A stretch of DNA of 64,000 nt from Centropus unirufus (taxonomy: Eukaryota > Chordata > Aves > Cuculiformes > Centropidae), in NCBI GenBank assembly GCA_013397695.1, contig VYZI01000106.1:2324833-2388832 (forward strand), given 5' to 3'. Shown here piece by piece: positions 39,101 to 50,499 of this stretch. Under the pieces are notes generated by a model. It worked only from the letters and a program-made list of their open reading frames with translations, searched no databases and was not told the DNA's origin. Numbering within the stretch: the first letter of the stretch is position 1; each line of letters begins with the position of its first letter. The position numbers were made by a program, and so were the translations under genes.

Positions 39101-42100
39101 TCCTTTTGTGAATAGTTCTTTCATTTGCCATTTCTGCTAGCCTTTTTGGGCAGGGCTATTGAAGCAGCAGCACTAAGTGTTGGGGTTTTTTTACTTTACC
39201 CTAACTGCCAGCGTTGTGTTTATCTATGCCTATCCCTTATCTACACCAACCCCTTCTATGTCACTACCCATAACCACAGGAGCATGGAAATGCGAGCTCT
39301 CATTATTTCTGATGATCCCCACCAGGCTGAGTGGGGTGGGTGCTCTCTGGGGCCTGTGGTGGTGCTCTGCACAGCACAGAAATCCCTGAGAGCAAGCACC
39401 AGAAGGGGACAATGTGTTCCAGCTTCTCCTGACCAGTTCCTGATGTTCCTCTGGAAGTCTGCAGTCATCCTGGGTAGTGACAAGGACATCTTGAGTCCTA
39501 GTCAGGACACACTAGGGCACTTCATCCTGTTCCACCTATTCCTCCCTAATTGTATGCAGGAGCCAAGGGGATGGAGGAGAATGTTCTCCTTTTCTTCTCT
39601 TCCTCTCTCCCATTCAGGCAGTGATTACCATCTCATGCTTCCAGTTCCATCCCGAGTTTTGCTGTAAGGGTATGGCTCGCTCTGTTTCTGTGAGTCCACA
39701 CGCCTGGAGCACAAGCTAAAACAGTATCTGTGTCACCCACCAAACCAAGGGTAGTGATTGCTTTGGCAATGCTTTATGTCACCGTGTCAAGCACACTGAA
39801 GGAAATGGAAGAATGGGTTGATTTTTCTGAGGGTGCCATAGGAACTGTACTGATTAATTAAATTAAAGCTATTCAGGGATGATTTTTTAAAAACGTGATG
39901 TGACGTAAAGTTATGCGCCATACCCTATGTGAAATGTGTTTGTATGTGCCCAGGTACACATCCCTGAATGCAGGCAGATGTCATGCTTGTGCACTGTAGG
40001 GTGAGAAGTCCCATAGATTTCAGTCCCTAATACCCGCTAGCGACAGTGGCACGTGACCCACTTCTGGGACTTAAAATATGTTCTGCCTAACACTGCTTGG
40101 TGAAGTCTAGTCTTCTCTTTTGTGCATATGGCTGACTTGTTAGTAGATTGTCAACCTGCATTATGTGCTGCGAGACTAAGAAGTGTGCCACAGCCTTCCA
40201 GTGAGGAGCTTCTGGTGTAGTGTGCAGGGAGGCCAACTGCAGCAAGGCTCAGAGAGGTGTGATTCAGGCAAGAATCTGGCCAGCATGTTAAATGAAAGAA
40301 GAAAGAGAACCCTGTGCTTTTATCTCCATGTTGATCCATCTGTAGGGCTGAGTACGGACGAAGCAGGAATGCTTTCCTTTTTTATTCCAAAGGACAGGGA
40401 AATGGAAAGAGGAAAATCTAACAAAGCTTTTTGCAAAGGAACTTGGTTCGAGGTCTCCCACCAGCGTTGCCCATCTGAGACTGCTGAGCAGTCTGCAAGC
40501 ATTCAGCGTAAGCAAGTAAAGCCACCTGAATATCCATGTACACCTGCACCTGCCCACCCATCCCCTGTTCATACTGAGAATGCTTTTGCTATGCAATGCA
40601 ACTTGGGGTTGCACACAGTATTTAAGATGTTGTGAGAGAGATATTTTAACAGTAGAGTGCAGAAATCTCTGTAACTGAAACGTTTTGAAAAACAAAAAGC
40701 ACGATGAGCACGAGACATTTCCAGGCATTAGTATCATTTATCCTTTCCAATGAGTGATGTACAGAGTACCAAACCACGCTCACCTTTCTTAGTTATGCGA
40801 TTGTTAAAAATACTTGTTTATTACTTTCTCTAGTACTCTCAGAGGACAGTACAACTGCCTGTATCCAGCCTTATGAAGAAGTACAAACATCTGTCTCCGA
40901 TCTGCTAGATCAGCAGGACAGTCTTGGAAAGTCTATAAAGTGTCACCAGAGCCGGGAACTACCCAGTATTCCCCCTAACAATACCATGGAAACCATCATC
41001 TCAGCTAGAAATGCAGAAAATTATCACGGTCTTGGAATGGAGGGGCCTTACGAAGTCTTGAAAGACAGTTCCTCTCAGGAGAACATAGTTGAAGACTGCT
41101 TGTATGAAACTGTGAAGGAAATTAAAGATGTTGGAGCAGTAGCCAGCATGGAAGGGAGACATAACAGCGAATCAAAGGCTTTGCTGACAGCTTCTGAAGG
41201 TCAGGATCAGATTCCTGAGTGCAGAATTGAATCAGCAGAATATGCATCTGTTGACCGAAATAAAAAAAGTCGCCAAAGTGCTAATTCAGAAAGTCCTCTT
41301 GACAACACACCAGATGTAGAGGATGAGCTTCCCCCTCCAGTGCCCATGAAACTTCTTGACGAAAATGAGAACGTGCAAGAAAAAGAAGTGGAAGAAGAAG
41401 TGACAGAAGGAGCAAGTAAACCAGAGAAGGTAAATACTGAAAATGCTTGTCAAACAGCCAAATATAGAAAACATATGGATGGGAGAGGATTTTTTATTTA
41501 ATTAATAAAAAAAAACCAAGGGGAAAAAAACAACTCAAGGTGATGCAAAACTGTAAAATGTAGAAATATGAAAATAGTCCTTGTGTTATAAGCATGTATA
41601 TATTCTATTGCAGCATATATTTTGGATTGTTGCAGTATGCAATTCATGAGGCATTTCCTAAATATTATCCAGAAATTGCATAGGAGGCCTCTGCTTCTTT
41701 GTACAACAGTACTACACTTGTGGGAACTATTACAACAGCTATCCAGTACCACTCTCAGCATCTATATCCTATTCAGAATGGCTCCCTCTTGTTATTTTCT
41801 AGTGAAACCTCAATTTAGAAAAAGGAGAGGGGGGTATGCTCAGTGGACGCCCTAACTTTGGATGAGCCTTCTTTCCTGTGCCACCTTGACTTAGCTGAGC
41901 AAGTGTTAGGAATCTGCTCAAAGCCACTTGTCTTGTCTCTCTCTGTAGGACAGAAGGACAGAAATAGAGAGAATTTGCAAGTGTAAGCTTTGATATTTAT
42001 CAAATTCTGTATGTCACATGTAACCAGAAATCATGGCCAAAAGTTATCTTTTCTCAGCAGCTTATTCGTTGTCCCATCCTTCTGACAAAGTAGTGGCAAA

Positions 42101-45100
42101 ATCCTTGAAAAACAGAATGATGACATTTTCAACAAGTTATTTCCTCATTTTTTAGTTTTTCTCCAGAATTAATTTTAAAGATGCTTTTAGATCATTGCAG
42201 AGAATTTTCATTAACTGTTGGGCCTGCACTTTTCAGATCTAATTTAGATAACATTATTAATTGAGTATTAAAGAACTGCGATTTTAGCAGACTAATATAT
42301 TTTGGTGTCTCAATGAAAATCTAAAAAAAAATATCTGAAGATGTGATGTGACATTTTAATGTAAACATTTACCTGAAAAATTATAGCCAAGCTCAGGTAT
42401 TGTTACTTGTTTCTCACTGTTCTCCTGTTTCAAGCATTTCGGTAATACAGGCAGAGGACAGAAAAACACTTTGTTAAATAACTGACTAACCACGTAACCT
42501 ATAAAACACAACAGAGTCCAAATGAATAAACTGAAAACTACTCATGATAAAAAAAATGGTTCATCTCGACTCTTCCGTGCACATTCTTACAAATTCACGT
42601 TTTTTAAGTAACAAATTAAGATGTGATTGTCAACAATAATCCACCAAAATCCCCCCTCCCAAATTCGGGCCATATGTAATTTCTAATTAAACTTTTAGAG
42701 AAACAGCTTTCCAGTAACGGAGACGTTTTTTCCTACAAGGTGTGAAAAGACTTGAAGGAAATCATTGTAATTTCCCAGGCACTGATACAAAGGAAAAGCA
42801 TTTGCTGCTCTGTAGCTCCCCAGCACACCATGCATACAGCGTCAGTAACTGCAAGGAGTGGGAATTGATTCAAATGGTTCAGGTTTTGAAGGCTTAATCA
42901 AGAGATGACACTTGCAGTCCCCTAAGTGCCAGAAAAAAAGGTGTTTGTCTAATTAAAATTTATTCAGAGCTAAAGCCATCCTGAGTTAAAGCTTTGGCTG
43001 CATCAGATCGTTCCTGGATTTGCTGCTAGGTACATGCATTATGCATCGAGGCGTGTGCTTGTCCTGTCCTTGAGAGCTACAGCTGCAGCAGAGATGGAAA
43101 TGCTAATTGATGGAATATATAAAAGTCATTATTGTTGGCATTGTGTGTGGAGGTGGTTGCAGGATTGTTTTGCTGTTGTCATGATGATAATTTTCCCCTC
43201 TATTTTTCTGCACAGCTATGCCTATTTTTCCCAATGAGAAAGTCGAGGTATTTATGGAAACGCATGTTACACTGGTAACTCTTTTAGTTAAACAGACTCT
43301 ACAGATGGCTCTTTTTGCTCCCCCTCTTCTATCTCAACTTTTCAGCCTTCTGCTTGGACAAAGAGAGAGGTTGGGCACATCATGTAAGTCTCTCTCACTA
43401 CAATTAAGCTTTGCTTTAGGAGAGCACAAGGAAGGGTCAGGCAGAGAGGCTGCTAGTGTAACCAAGACCTGTACCTGCCAACAGGCAGAGGACAGACTGT
43501 GTCCAGGCTGTTTTGGTCTCACCCTGGAAAAGCGGGCAGCCAGGATGATCCCAAGCCCATATCAGTTCCATAAGGACACGCATCTGGGAGAGAGCTAGGT
43601 GGACCAAGCCAGAGACCATTCCAGTGTACAACAGCCTGAAAAGGATAAAGGATCCTTTCAAGAGCCGGACATGCAATAAACAGGTTAAAATTGAATATCT
43701 AAATTGGTTATTTGCTGTGACCCTGCCAAATACTTTGGAAGGTTTTGGTGATAAAAGACACTTTAATAGCACGATGCCTCTTACAGGCTTCTATCACCTG
43801 GAAAACCGTGGGTGTCGCTCTTCTAATAAACCTGGAGAGGCAGAAGAGTTTTTCTTTACTTCTTCCAAAGAAAAGAAGTACAGATCTCCTTTTTCACCCA
43901 GGTCTTTCCAGAGCGAGCCCTGGTAGAAATGCTCTCTGTGTGTACATCTGGCTGCTGCCAGCTGATTTCAGAGTTGTGCAGCCTGAGGATGGGCAAAGCA
44001 TCTCTTACAAATGCACCAGAGGAGAATGGTCATCTTGTTCTCATGCCCAAACCAGGAGAAGCAGCCGAGCCAAAGAGCAAAAAATCAAGTGCTGTCGAGG
44101 GACAAAAGGGAAGTGGAAGGCAAACAGGGACACATGCTGTTTGTGTTGCTGCTGTTGAAGTTTCAGGCATAATTTCTAATATTGTTAGGTACAAAATGTT
44201 TAGCAGCAAGTATTTTTTCCTTTGGTTTCCAAGATGAAAATATCCTTCAAAACTGATTTGTCACAGGTTTCACATTTAGAAGAATGGATGCTAGGTCCCA
44301 GGGAAACAAGACCAGGATTGCCAACACCTTGGGGTATTTGTCAGTGCTTGAGTGGGAAACCGTAGAAAGGTCCTGACACGTGATGCTTGTAGATCTTATA
44401 GGCACAGTGATGAGAGAAAATTGCTGCAGAATGTTGCAAGCACAGATTTATTTCAGTGAGTGAAGATTAAATCAGTAACTTACTGCTCAACACAAAAATA
44501 TCCTGCAAATAATAAAGACTAAACTGAGCTGCTGTAGTGAAGCAGATCTAATCAAGGACTTTGCCAAGAAATACTTGAAATGGTCCTTTTTTTTTTCTTT
44601 TTTTTTTTTTTTTGGCTGAGTAAACAAACCCCAGGTTAAAGAGCACATTCTCCAGATGGTGAGAAAGAAGCAAGGGGATTGTTAGGCCTGAGGGAAGGCC
44701 CCTGGTGAGCAATGGGCAGACCTCAGTGTGCCTTGGGTCAGGGTCTTCATCAGAAGTGCACCAGGGGTTTGAAACTTGGTATTTACCAGAAGTAAAAAAA
44801 ACCAGGAAAAACCAAAGTAGGAAAAAATCTATTATAATGAACCTCTGAGGAAAAAAAAAAAAAAGTCTTATGTGTCTCATATGTGCCTGGAAGTGGTATT
44901 TGATTGACTGTGCTAAAAATAGCTCTACTTCTCAACTTTGGTGTGCACTGAAGGAGGTGTAAAGTATTTTAGGTAGAGAATTTGCATGAAACTCCAAAAT
45001 ACGCCCCATTCCAAACAGTGATGGAGGGCTCCCTCTGAATCACTGTGGAGCAGGAGTCCAGCAAAGCCATCTCACTCCAGGCGAGGAGGAATTGCATGGC

Positions 45101-48100
45101 TGCCATGACATAGACGGGGTCTTCTTTGCCATAAAGTTCCTACATTTTTCCTAACAGCAAAATGTTTTTCCCCTGGTGTTTTCTGACCTAATTCCTACAT
45201 GATGCTTTCCACGCTCGAAGCTAGACTTGACACCAAGCCAAGGCCTACATCCATTAGTAACTTTGCTGCACGAACTGGATCCGGCCAGATGCTTTGAGTA
45301 TTGAGCTGCCCCTCTCATGGTGGGTGGGAGCAGACCTTCTCTGCGGTCACAGTCTGAGTGCGGCAGGGCTGCTGTGCACTTCTGCAGGAAGAGGAAGACC
45401 TGGCACCTGCCTTGCAGCACTTCCCTGAGCCACTGAAGGAAGGATAATAATCACCAACAAAGTGCCAGTTGAGTACTGGTCTTTTGTCATCTAAAAGCGT
45501 ATCTGAAGATCACATGGAAAGGGCAACTGGTGTGTCACAACAGCTGACTTTTAATTGTTCCAAAGGCTTCGCAGATTCTTGCTACATTAGAAGTGTGAAG
45601 GTAGGGATACAGCAGAGCAGAGTTCGCTTTAACCGTGCCATTATTTTTACCCTTTTCAGTTCAGGACAAGTGCAGATACATTAAAAAGCTCTACTAACCT
45701 CAGGGCTGTTATCCCTAGAGATGTACTCTGGATATTAGGGATATTAGCTATGTAAAATAGAACTAGTGAGCAAATGGCCATAAAGTATAATGTATTGATT
45801 GTAATGGGAAGGTTTTATTATAGGTTTCACACTGTTGGCTGGTAATGAGTCTTTTTTTTCTATTTTTATTTTACAGAGGCTTAGTTCGATGTCTTACAAG
45901 TCTCGAGAGGAAGATCCATCTCTTACAGAAGATGAGGTAGGTTTCTTGCACAAAATTCAATAACTAACTAGAGACCTTTTTCCAGGGAGAAATTAGTATA
46001 AGCTCTGCATGATTAAACAAGATCAAAGAAAGGTGAAATCTATCTGAAGGGAAAATGAAACCCAGAGTTTCTTTGCATAGAGTTTGTTCTGCCACATTCT
46101 TAAAATCGAAAGTATCATAGCATATGGCTATATCAGGCCCATAGGTTAAAAAATGGTGTCAGAAAATAATGGGAGGCCATAACTAGCTGATAGAGCAGCT
46201 TCCTGATTTGGATGATAAGCTCTACTTAAGAATAGTAATCGGCAGATTTTTGAAACATGCTTCACCTTCCCCACGCAGAGCGTTTGGGGCTCTGGGAAAT
46301 CAATGGAAGCACAATAAAAGCACCAAAACATAAACTGCTCTTTAAAATGTTTGTTAATCAAATAAATTGGGCAATTGGGATTCAAACAAAGATAGAAAAG
46401 TTAGAAATAAATTTGCTTGTGATCATCTCCAGTACACCAAGGCAGTTTATAAATATGCTCCCCAGACATAAAAGCACAAACCTGACAATGAGCTCAGTGA
46501 ACTAATACTTTCTGCTGGGAGAAATGTTCCCAGGTATTAATGAATAAATTTATTCTTGAACTGGGTTCATGCACTTTAATGCTGCAAAGGGGCTGAAGAA
46601 TGGATGAGCAGCAAAGCTGAAATAAGTACAAAGTACGAAATAGTGTCACCTGCAATTGGATGTCTCTTTATAAAAAAAAAAAAAAAGAAAAAAACAAAGA
46701 ACAAACAAACAAACCCAAACCAGAACAGAAGCAATCTGGTTAGCTCATCAGAAGGGTGGGAAGTTATCCAGAGGGACCTGGACAAGCTGGAGAAGTGGTG
46801 GGCCTGTGTGAACCTCATGAGGTTCAACAAGGTCAAGTGCAGGGTCCTATACCAGGGTCAGGGCAATAAGCAGTTTCAGTATAGGATGAGGGATGATGGA
46901 ATTGAGAGCAGCCCTATGGAGAAGGATTTAGGGATGCTCACTGATGAGAAGCTTGATGTGAGCTGGCAATGCACACTCACAGCCCAGAAGGCCAAGTGTG
47001 TCCTGGGCTGCGCCAAGAGAAGTGTGGCCAGCAGGCAGAGGGAGGTGATTCTCCCCCTCTACTCTGCTCTTGTGAGACCCGACTTGTAGCAGTGTGTCCA
47101 GTTCTGGAATCAACATAAGAAGGATATGGAACTGTTAGAACAGGTCCAGAGGAGGCTACGAAGATGATCAGAGGGCTAGAGCAGCTCTGTTGTGAGGACA
47201 GGCTGGGAGAGTTGGGGCTGTTAAACCTGGAGAAGATTCCAGGGAGACCTTGTAACGGCCTTCCAGTACCTGAAGAGGTCCTACAAGAAAACCGAGGGAG
47301 GACCTTTTACAAGGGCTTATAGTGATAGAATGAGGAGGAATGGCTTTAAATAGGAGGGGGAAAGACCTAGGCTGGATGTTAAGAAACTCTTCTCAATGAG
47401 GGTGGTGAGGCAATGGCACAGGCTGCCCAGGGAAGTTGTAGATGCCCCCTTCCTGGAAGTGTTCAAGGCAAGGCTGGATGAGGCCTTGAGCAGCCTGGTC
47501 TAGTGGAAGGTGTCCCTGCCCATGGTAGGGGGGTTGGAAGTAGATGATCTGTAAGGTCCCTTCCAACTCAAACCATTCTATGATTCTGTGATTGTTCTCC
47601 ACCACTCAGTGTTGCATAGTGGTATGGATATTTTCATGTCAATCTACTATTCCACTTGGTTTAATACAAATCCAGAGTACCCGTGCATGCTTGGGAAAGA
47701 CTTGAAATGTAACAAGAGCTAATTGCTTTATTAGGTCCCAGAGAAGCAGTGTAGCGAATTTCATCCATCTGCTCTGTGGGAGGGGTAGCATTTGCATGCA
47801 TTTGCACTGGGAGAGGAGACAAGAGTGGCTCCTGGTGCTCAGGACAAGCTTCAGCGGGCCCTGAGCAGATGGACACATGTGGACATGGGCCTCTCCTTCA
47901 CCATATGATTAAGGGCCACCTTTGTGCACTTGTTTAATCATACAGCCTCCTGAGAGGGTATTTTGAGAGCCAGGAAGAGTGGAGTGAGACTCCAGCTCTC
48001 TCTCTCTTGTTTTCATAGTAGCCAACAGGTCTCAGTCTCTAATCTTCAGTTCTGATGTGCAATGACTGAGAGGCTGCTACCTTTACAAATAACAATTTAA

Positions 48101-48920
48101 CTCCTCCCGCCCCCCAAGAATTGGACAGCATTCTTCCACTACATTCCAGCAGCTAAAACGGATCATCTGTTTGATACCTGCCTCTCCAGTCATCCCAAGC
48201 TGGCTTCAGGACCATAGCAAAACTTGCAAGAGTTCCTGCTCACAAAGCCATCCCTTTTGTCCTGGGTCTAATTTGCTTGCAGGGGAATAACATTCAAAGA
48301 TTTTTTACATTTATAAACTTCATTTACAAAGCATTTTATAAAGCATTCGTTTTTGAAAGAAAATCAGTTTATAAAGGCACACCAGAGAAGAAAGGGTTTG
48401 TAGGAAACATTTATTTGTATGTACATATTTTTACTATAAGGTCCTGTCTTTTCTTAAGTAACCAATATCCCTGTGGTAGAAGGGGTGCAAACTGGCCTTA
48501 TGCCATACTTAAGGCTTATTTAAGCTTTATGCCATGCTTAAATACTCAGCAGTTGTCTCCTTTTCCTAGATCTCAGCCATGTACTCATCAGTGAGTAAGC
48601 CGGGACAGGCCATCAAGGCACTGGATTCTCCTTACACCTGTATCCAAGAAATTGCATCTCAGAGGTCCCCGTCAGTTTGCAGTGGCCTCTATGCAAGTGT
48701 GAAGGACTTTGAAAACACCCTAAATACTACCACTGTGCCTCAGTTAGTGGACAGAACAAATGGGGAGCTGGAGCCTGACTATGAAGCTATCCAGTCAGTG
48801 AGCCAAGAAGAAGACAGGACCTTGTCTGTGCCTAACACAAACCACACTGCTCTTTCGGGAGAGAATGACTATGAGAGCATAGGGGACTTGCAGCACCACA
48901 GGGATTTCACCAGGCTTTAA
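36038..48920 (+). CDS. PAG1: PAG1 (Cbp), raft-anchored transmembrane adaptor; complete CDS in six exons
   Basis: Joined exons 36038-36162, 37289-37340, 37851-37947, 40834-41429, 45877-45936 and 48570-48920 encode 426 residues; human PAG1 is 432. What is seen: a short extracellular N-terminus, a membrane segment at about residues 17-36, and a CSSC palmitoylation motif at 37-40. A long acidic cytoplasmic tail follows, with tyrosine motifs YEEV (Y105), YEVL (Y164), YETV (Y182), YASV (Y228), YSSV (Y315), YTCI (Y332), YASV (Y351), YEAI (Y381) and YESI (Y411). There is a proline-rich PPPVP at 258-262 and a C-terminal TRL. Known of the family: PAG1 sits in lipid rafts, is phosphorylated by Src-family kinases, and recruits CSK through the YSSV tyrosine (human Y317) to switch those kinases off. 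The C-terminus binds the PDZ protein EBP50. The start ATG has A at -3 and G at +4. The match to human PAG1 runs the whole length, so the identity is near certain. Confidence 0.97.
36163..37288 (+). other. PAG1: PAG1 intron between coding exons 1 and 2
   Basis: This is a GT-AG intron of 1126 bases. It contains a short CR1 3'-end relic at about 36612-36652. I see no other gene or clear element in it. Confidence 0.9.
36612..36652 (+). repeat. CR1 LINE 3'-end relic
   Basis: The sequence CCAAACCATTCTGTGATTCT, followed by ATGATGCCGTGAT, matches the terminal tail typical of avian CR1 LINEs. Almost nothing of the body is recognisable upstream, so this is either a very short insertion or an eroded one. 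Confidence 0.6.
37289..37340 (+). CDS. PAG1: PAG1 coding exon 2 (52 bases)
   Basis: This short exon completes Arg42 and encodes residues to Val59, beginning EKKAKHQNGDHENLMNV. It closely matches human EKKPRQHSGDHENLMNV. The acceptor is TTATTAAG and the donor is GTG|GTAAGT. It supplies the basic juxtamembrane stretch just after the palmitoylation site. Confidence 0.95.
37341..37850 (+). other. PAG1: PAG1 intron between coding exons 2 and 3
   Basis: This is a GT-AG intron of 510 bases. I see no repeat, RNA gene or conserved motif in it. Confidence 0.9.
37851..37947 (+). CDS. PAG1: PAG1 coding exon 3 (97 bases)
   Basis: The acceptor TTGTGTTGCAG precedes PSDKEVFSHSITSS, and the exon ends within the Val92 codon at donor G|GTGAGT. 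It is serine-rich and matches human PSDKEMFSRSVTSLAT. The reading frame stays open for about 92 codons past the donor, and a second strong donor lies at 38235. Confidence 0.95.
37948..40833 (+). other. PAG1: PAG1 intron between coding exons 3 and 4
   Basis: This is a GT-AG intron of 2886 bases. The first 280 bases stay open in the exon 3 frame and end in TAG at 38226, just before a CAG|GTAAGA donor at 38235. Other long open frames inside (for example 39125-39667 and 40183-40635) show no recognisable domain and are taken as chance. Confidence 0.88.
40834..41429 (+). CDS. PAG1: PAG1 coding exon 4 (596 bases, main tyrosine-motif exon)
   Basis: The acceptor TTTCTCTAG precedes the exon, which encodes residues 92-290. 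It carries YEEV (Y105), YEVL (Y164), YETV (Y182), YASV (Y228) and the proline-rich PPPVP. The stretch GLGMEGPYEVLKDSSSQEN is nearly identical to human PAG1. The donor is GAGAAG|GTAAAT at 41430. If the intron were retained, the frame would stay open for 23 more codons. Confidence 0.96.
41504..41509 (+). terminator. Candidate intronic polyadenylation signal
   Basis: AATAAA lies two bases after the stop that closes the exon 4 frame in intron 4. An A-rich stretch follows, and the first GT-rich sequence is only at about 41577, rather far for a strong site. It could support a short PAG1 isoform. The A-run could also produce false 3'-end reads by internal priming. Confidence 0.3.
44587..44613. repeat. 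Poly-T tract
   Basis: Twenty-seven bases of T with a single C inside, in PAG1 intron 4. On the minus strand it reads as poly-A, but no retrotransposed gene is seen beside it. Confidence 0.85.
45877..45936 (+). CDS. PAG1: PAG1 coding exon 5 (60 bases)
   Basis: The acceptor follows a long T-rich tract ending TTTTACAG. The exon encodes residues 291-310, [20 protein letters not shown], and ends at donor GAG|GTAGGT. Human has [20 protein letters not shown]. It is phase 0 at both ends, so skipping would keep the frame and remove 20 residues next to the CSK-binding tyrosine. Confidence 0.95.
46672..46730. repeat. A-rich / (CAAA)n tract next to CR1
   Basis: A near-pure adenine run followed by AAACAAAC units abuts the 5' side of the intron 5 CR1 copy. 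CR1 elements do not end in poly-A, so this is likely an independent simple repeat at the insertion site. Confidence 0.75.
46735..47594 (+). mobile_element. CR1 LINE fragment, 5'-truncated, in PAG1 intron 5
   Basis: The segment encodes the C-terminal end of the CR1 ORF2 reverse transcriptase, including motifs such as KDLGMLTDEKLDVSWQC, CAKRSVASRQREVILPLYSA and LVRPDL. One in-frame TAG at 47087-47089 interrupts it, and the frame then reopens with QCVQFW. The characteristic CR1 3' region follows (GGCTGCCCAGGGAAGT, AGGTCCCTTCCAACTCAAAC) and ends in ATTCTATGATTCTGTGATTG. It is 5'-truncated, as most CR1 copies are, and cannot move by itself. It lies in the same orientation as PAG1. Confidence 0.93.
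48570..48920 (+). CDS. PAG1: PAG1 coding exon 6 (CSK-binding tyrosine, C-terminus, stop)
   Basis: The acceptor CTTTTCCTAG precedes ISAMYSSVSKPGQ. Y315 in YSSV matches the human CSK-binding Y317. Further motifs YTCI, YASV, YEAI and YESI follow, and the protein ends DFTRL before TAA at 48918-48920. The linker between YSSV and YTCI is seven residues shorter than in human. Confidence 0.96.
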   Translation: MSAMYSSVSKPGQAIKALDSPYTCIQEIASQRSPSVCSGLYASVKDFENTLNTTTVPQLVDRTNGELEPDYEAIQSVSQEEDRTLSVPNTNHTALSGENDYESIGDLQHHRDFTRL

Positions 48921-50132
48921 CCACTCCAGCACGCAAAGTTCAGCATTTGTATGATCCGCTCATATTTTCCAAGAAACACGTGGAACATGGAGAGGGAAGT
49001 GCTCCTCCTTTTAAGGAACAAAGCAAAGTAGAGAACAAAGGCTGCGAAAAAGCAGCATACACTTCAGCCTGGGTGTTATAACCTGATAGGTTATCCTGGA
49101 TAGTGAATGGAGGCTCCTGGGAAAGGGTGTGTCCAGTCAGCTTGATGACCAGAACAACATAAAGGCTTCTTTACTGTTAGCCCCATGATGACCAGAATTT
49201 GGGAAGGAATGCCGTGCTCGTCATCCTGATACAATTACATACCAAAAAGACTGCCTTCACACAAAAGCAGCTTTTCATTTTAAAAGATTGTTTTCTGTCA
49301 CTTCCTTCAAAGTGTTTTTCAAGCATCATCCTTCATTCAAGCTCGGGCACCCACTTTGTTGAGCAAATCACAGATCATCGTGTTTCAACTCAGACGTTCT
49401 TTGCACAGCTGGGGAAGGTCTTCTCACTTCTGGGTCTTTTGGGGAGCTCTGTCCATGTTCATTGCAACTGAAGGGCAAACCAAAATACATCACTTCACAA
49501 GGGACTTATTCCAAATGCACTTGAATTAATTCTATCAGCTTTTTCTTTTGTAATGTCAAGGGCTGTAGAATGTGACTTGCAATATTTGAGATGTATACTG
49601 GTATTTGTAGGAGTTTTGTTTGGTCATTTATGAAATACTGCTTTAAAATGGCAAGCGGCACCCTTAGCGTTCTTGCGCCATTCCTCTCGCGTGCACACAT
49701 GGAACTGCATATACATGCCAGACAATTGTCATGTTCAAAGAAGTTGCGCAAATGGATGCGTTGGCATAGTGTTTAGTCTAACCTTAATAGTCTTCAGTCA
49801 TATTTTGAAGAATTTTTCCCTTTTTCAAGACTTAAAGTATTTTAATATGTTTTTCTAGTTTATTATATAGGAAAAAATATGTACTGTGCTAAGTGGATAT
49901 TTTTATTTTTACAACATACTTTTAATCTTCAGAGTTTTTGCAGATTAACTTCCTGGTTTATGTAATGGGAAGAATCCCATTCTTTGATTGGGCTTTACTT
50001 GGTTTTCCTTTAATTGTTTTCCCCATTTTAGAAGTATTTAAATGAATAATTGTGTGGGGATTTTATTTGGTCCTCTTGAGCAGGTATGTGGAACATGCCT
50101 CGCTGTTTTTATGCCCAAAATAATGGAGTCTA

Positions 50133-50140
50133 TGTAAATA
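50133..50140 (+). promoter_or_regulatory. Candidate Pumilio response element in PAG1 3' UTR
   Basis: TGTAAATA matches the Pumilio consensus UGUANAUA exactly and lies in the sense orientation 1.2 kb after the stop codon. A second identical site follows about 360 bases on. An eight-base match can occur by chance. Confidence 0.35.
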
Positions 50141-50491
50141 CTGCCAAAGGGCAAAAAAAAAGGCAGAGAGAGTGTGGTATTTAATCTGGGATAGCCACTG
50201 GTCCTCCTGGTTCCTCTGCTAAAAGGAGCAGGGGAGGCAACCAGGAACTTCTCGAGGCTCTGACACACAGCTGAAAGCCACCATCTTTCAAAGATATCAA
50301 GTTATTCTGTAACTGTTAAAAAGAAACTACAGTGCTCAGATGAAAAAAAGTCAGTACTGGGTTGATACTTTTGTTTTTTTCAAGAATAGTGCAATGAATA
50401 GTAGGAGAATACAAGAATAGTCCAACAGTAGAGACCTGGCATTGTGTGATGCCCATTGGTACACAGGTGTACACACGTGCATATATCCCCA

Positions 50492-50499
50492 TGTAAATA
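50492..50499 (+). promoter_or_regulatory. Second candidate Pumilio response element
   Basis: A second TGTAAATA in sense orientation, about 120 bases before the first polyadenylation signal, so it would be included in even the shortest UTR. Confidence 0.35.

Larger units (their letters stand above)
41430..45876 (+). other. PAG1: PAG1 intron between coding exons 4 and 5
   Basis: This is a GT-AG intron of 4447 bases. It has an in-frame stop at 41499-41501 followed by AATAAA at 41504-41509. It also holds a T-rich homopolymer tract at 44587-44613. No repeat family is recognised. Confidence 0.88.
45937..48569 (+). other. PAG1: PAG1 intron between coding exons 5 and 6
   Basis: This is a GT-AG intron of 2633 bases, about one third of it a sense-oriented CR1 LINE fragment (about 46735-47594) preceded by an A-rich tract. 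Confidence 0.9.

Noticed and set aside
39125..39667. 180-codon plus-strand open frame
   Set aside because: Lies wholly inside PAG1 intron 3; the product resembles nothing known and shows no conserved motif.
40183..40635. 150-codon plus-strand open frame just before PAG1 exon 4
   Set aside because: Ends before the exon, has no usable donor to join it, and has no recognisable domain.
46604..47089. 161-codon open frame as an independent gene
   Set aside because: Its C-terminal two thirds is the CR1 reverse transcriptase end; the N-terminal part is translated A-rich simple repeat.
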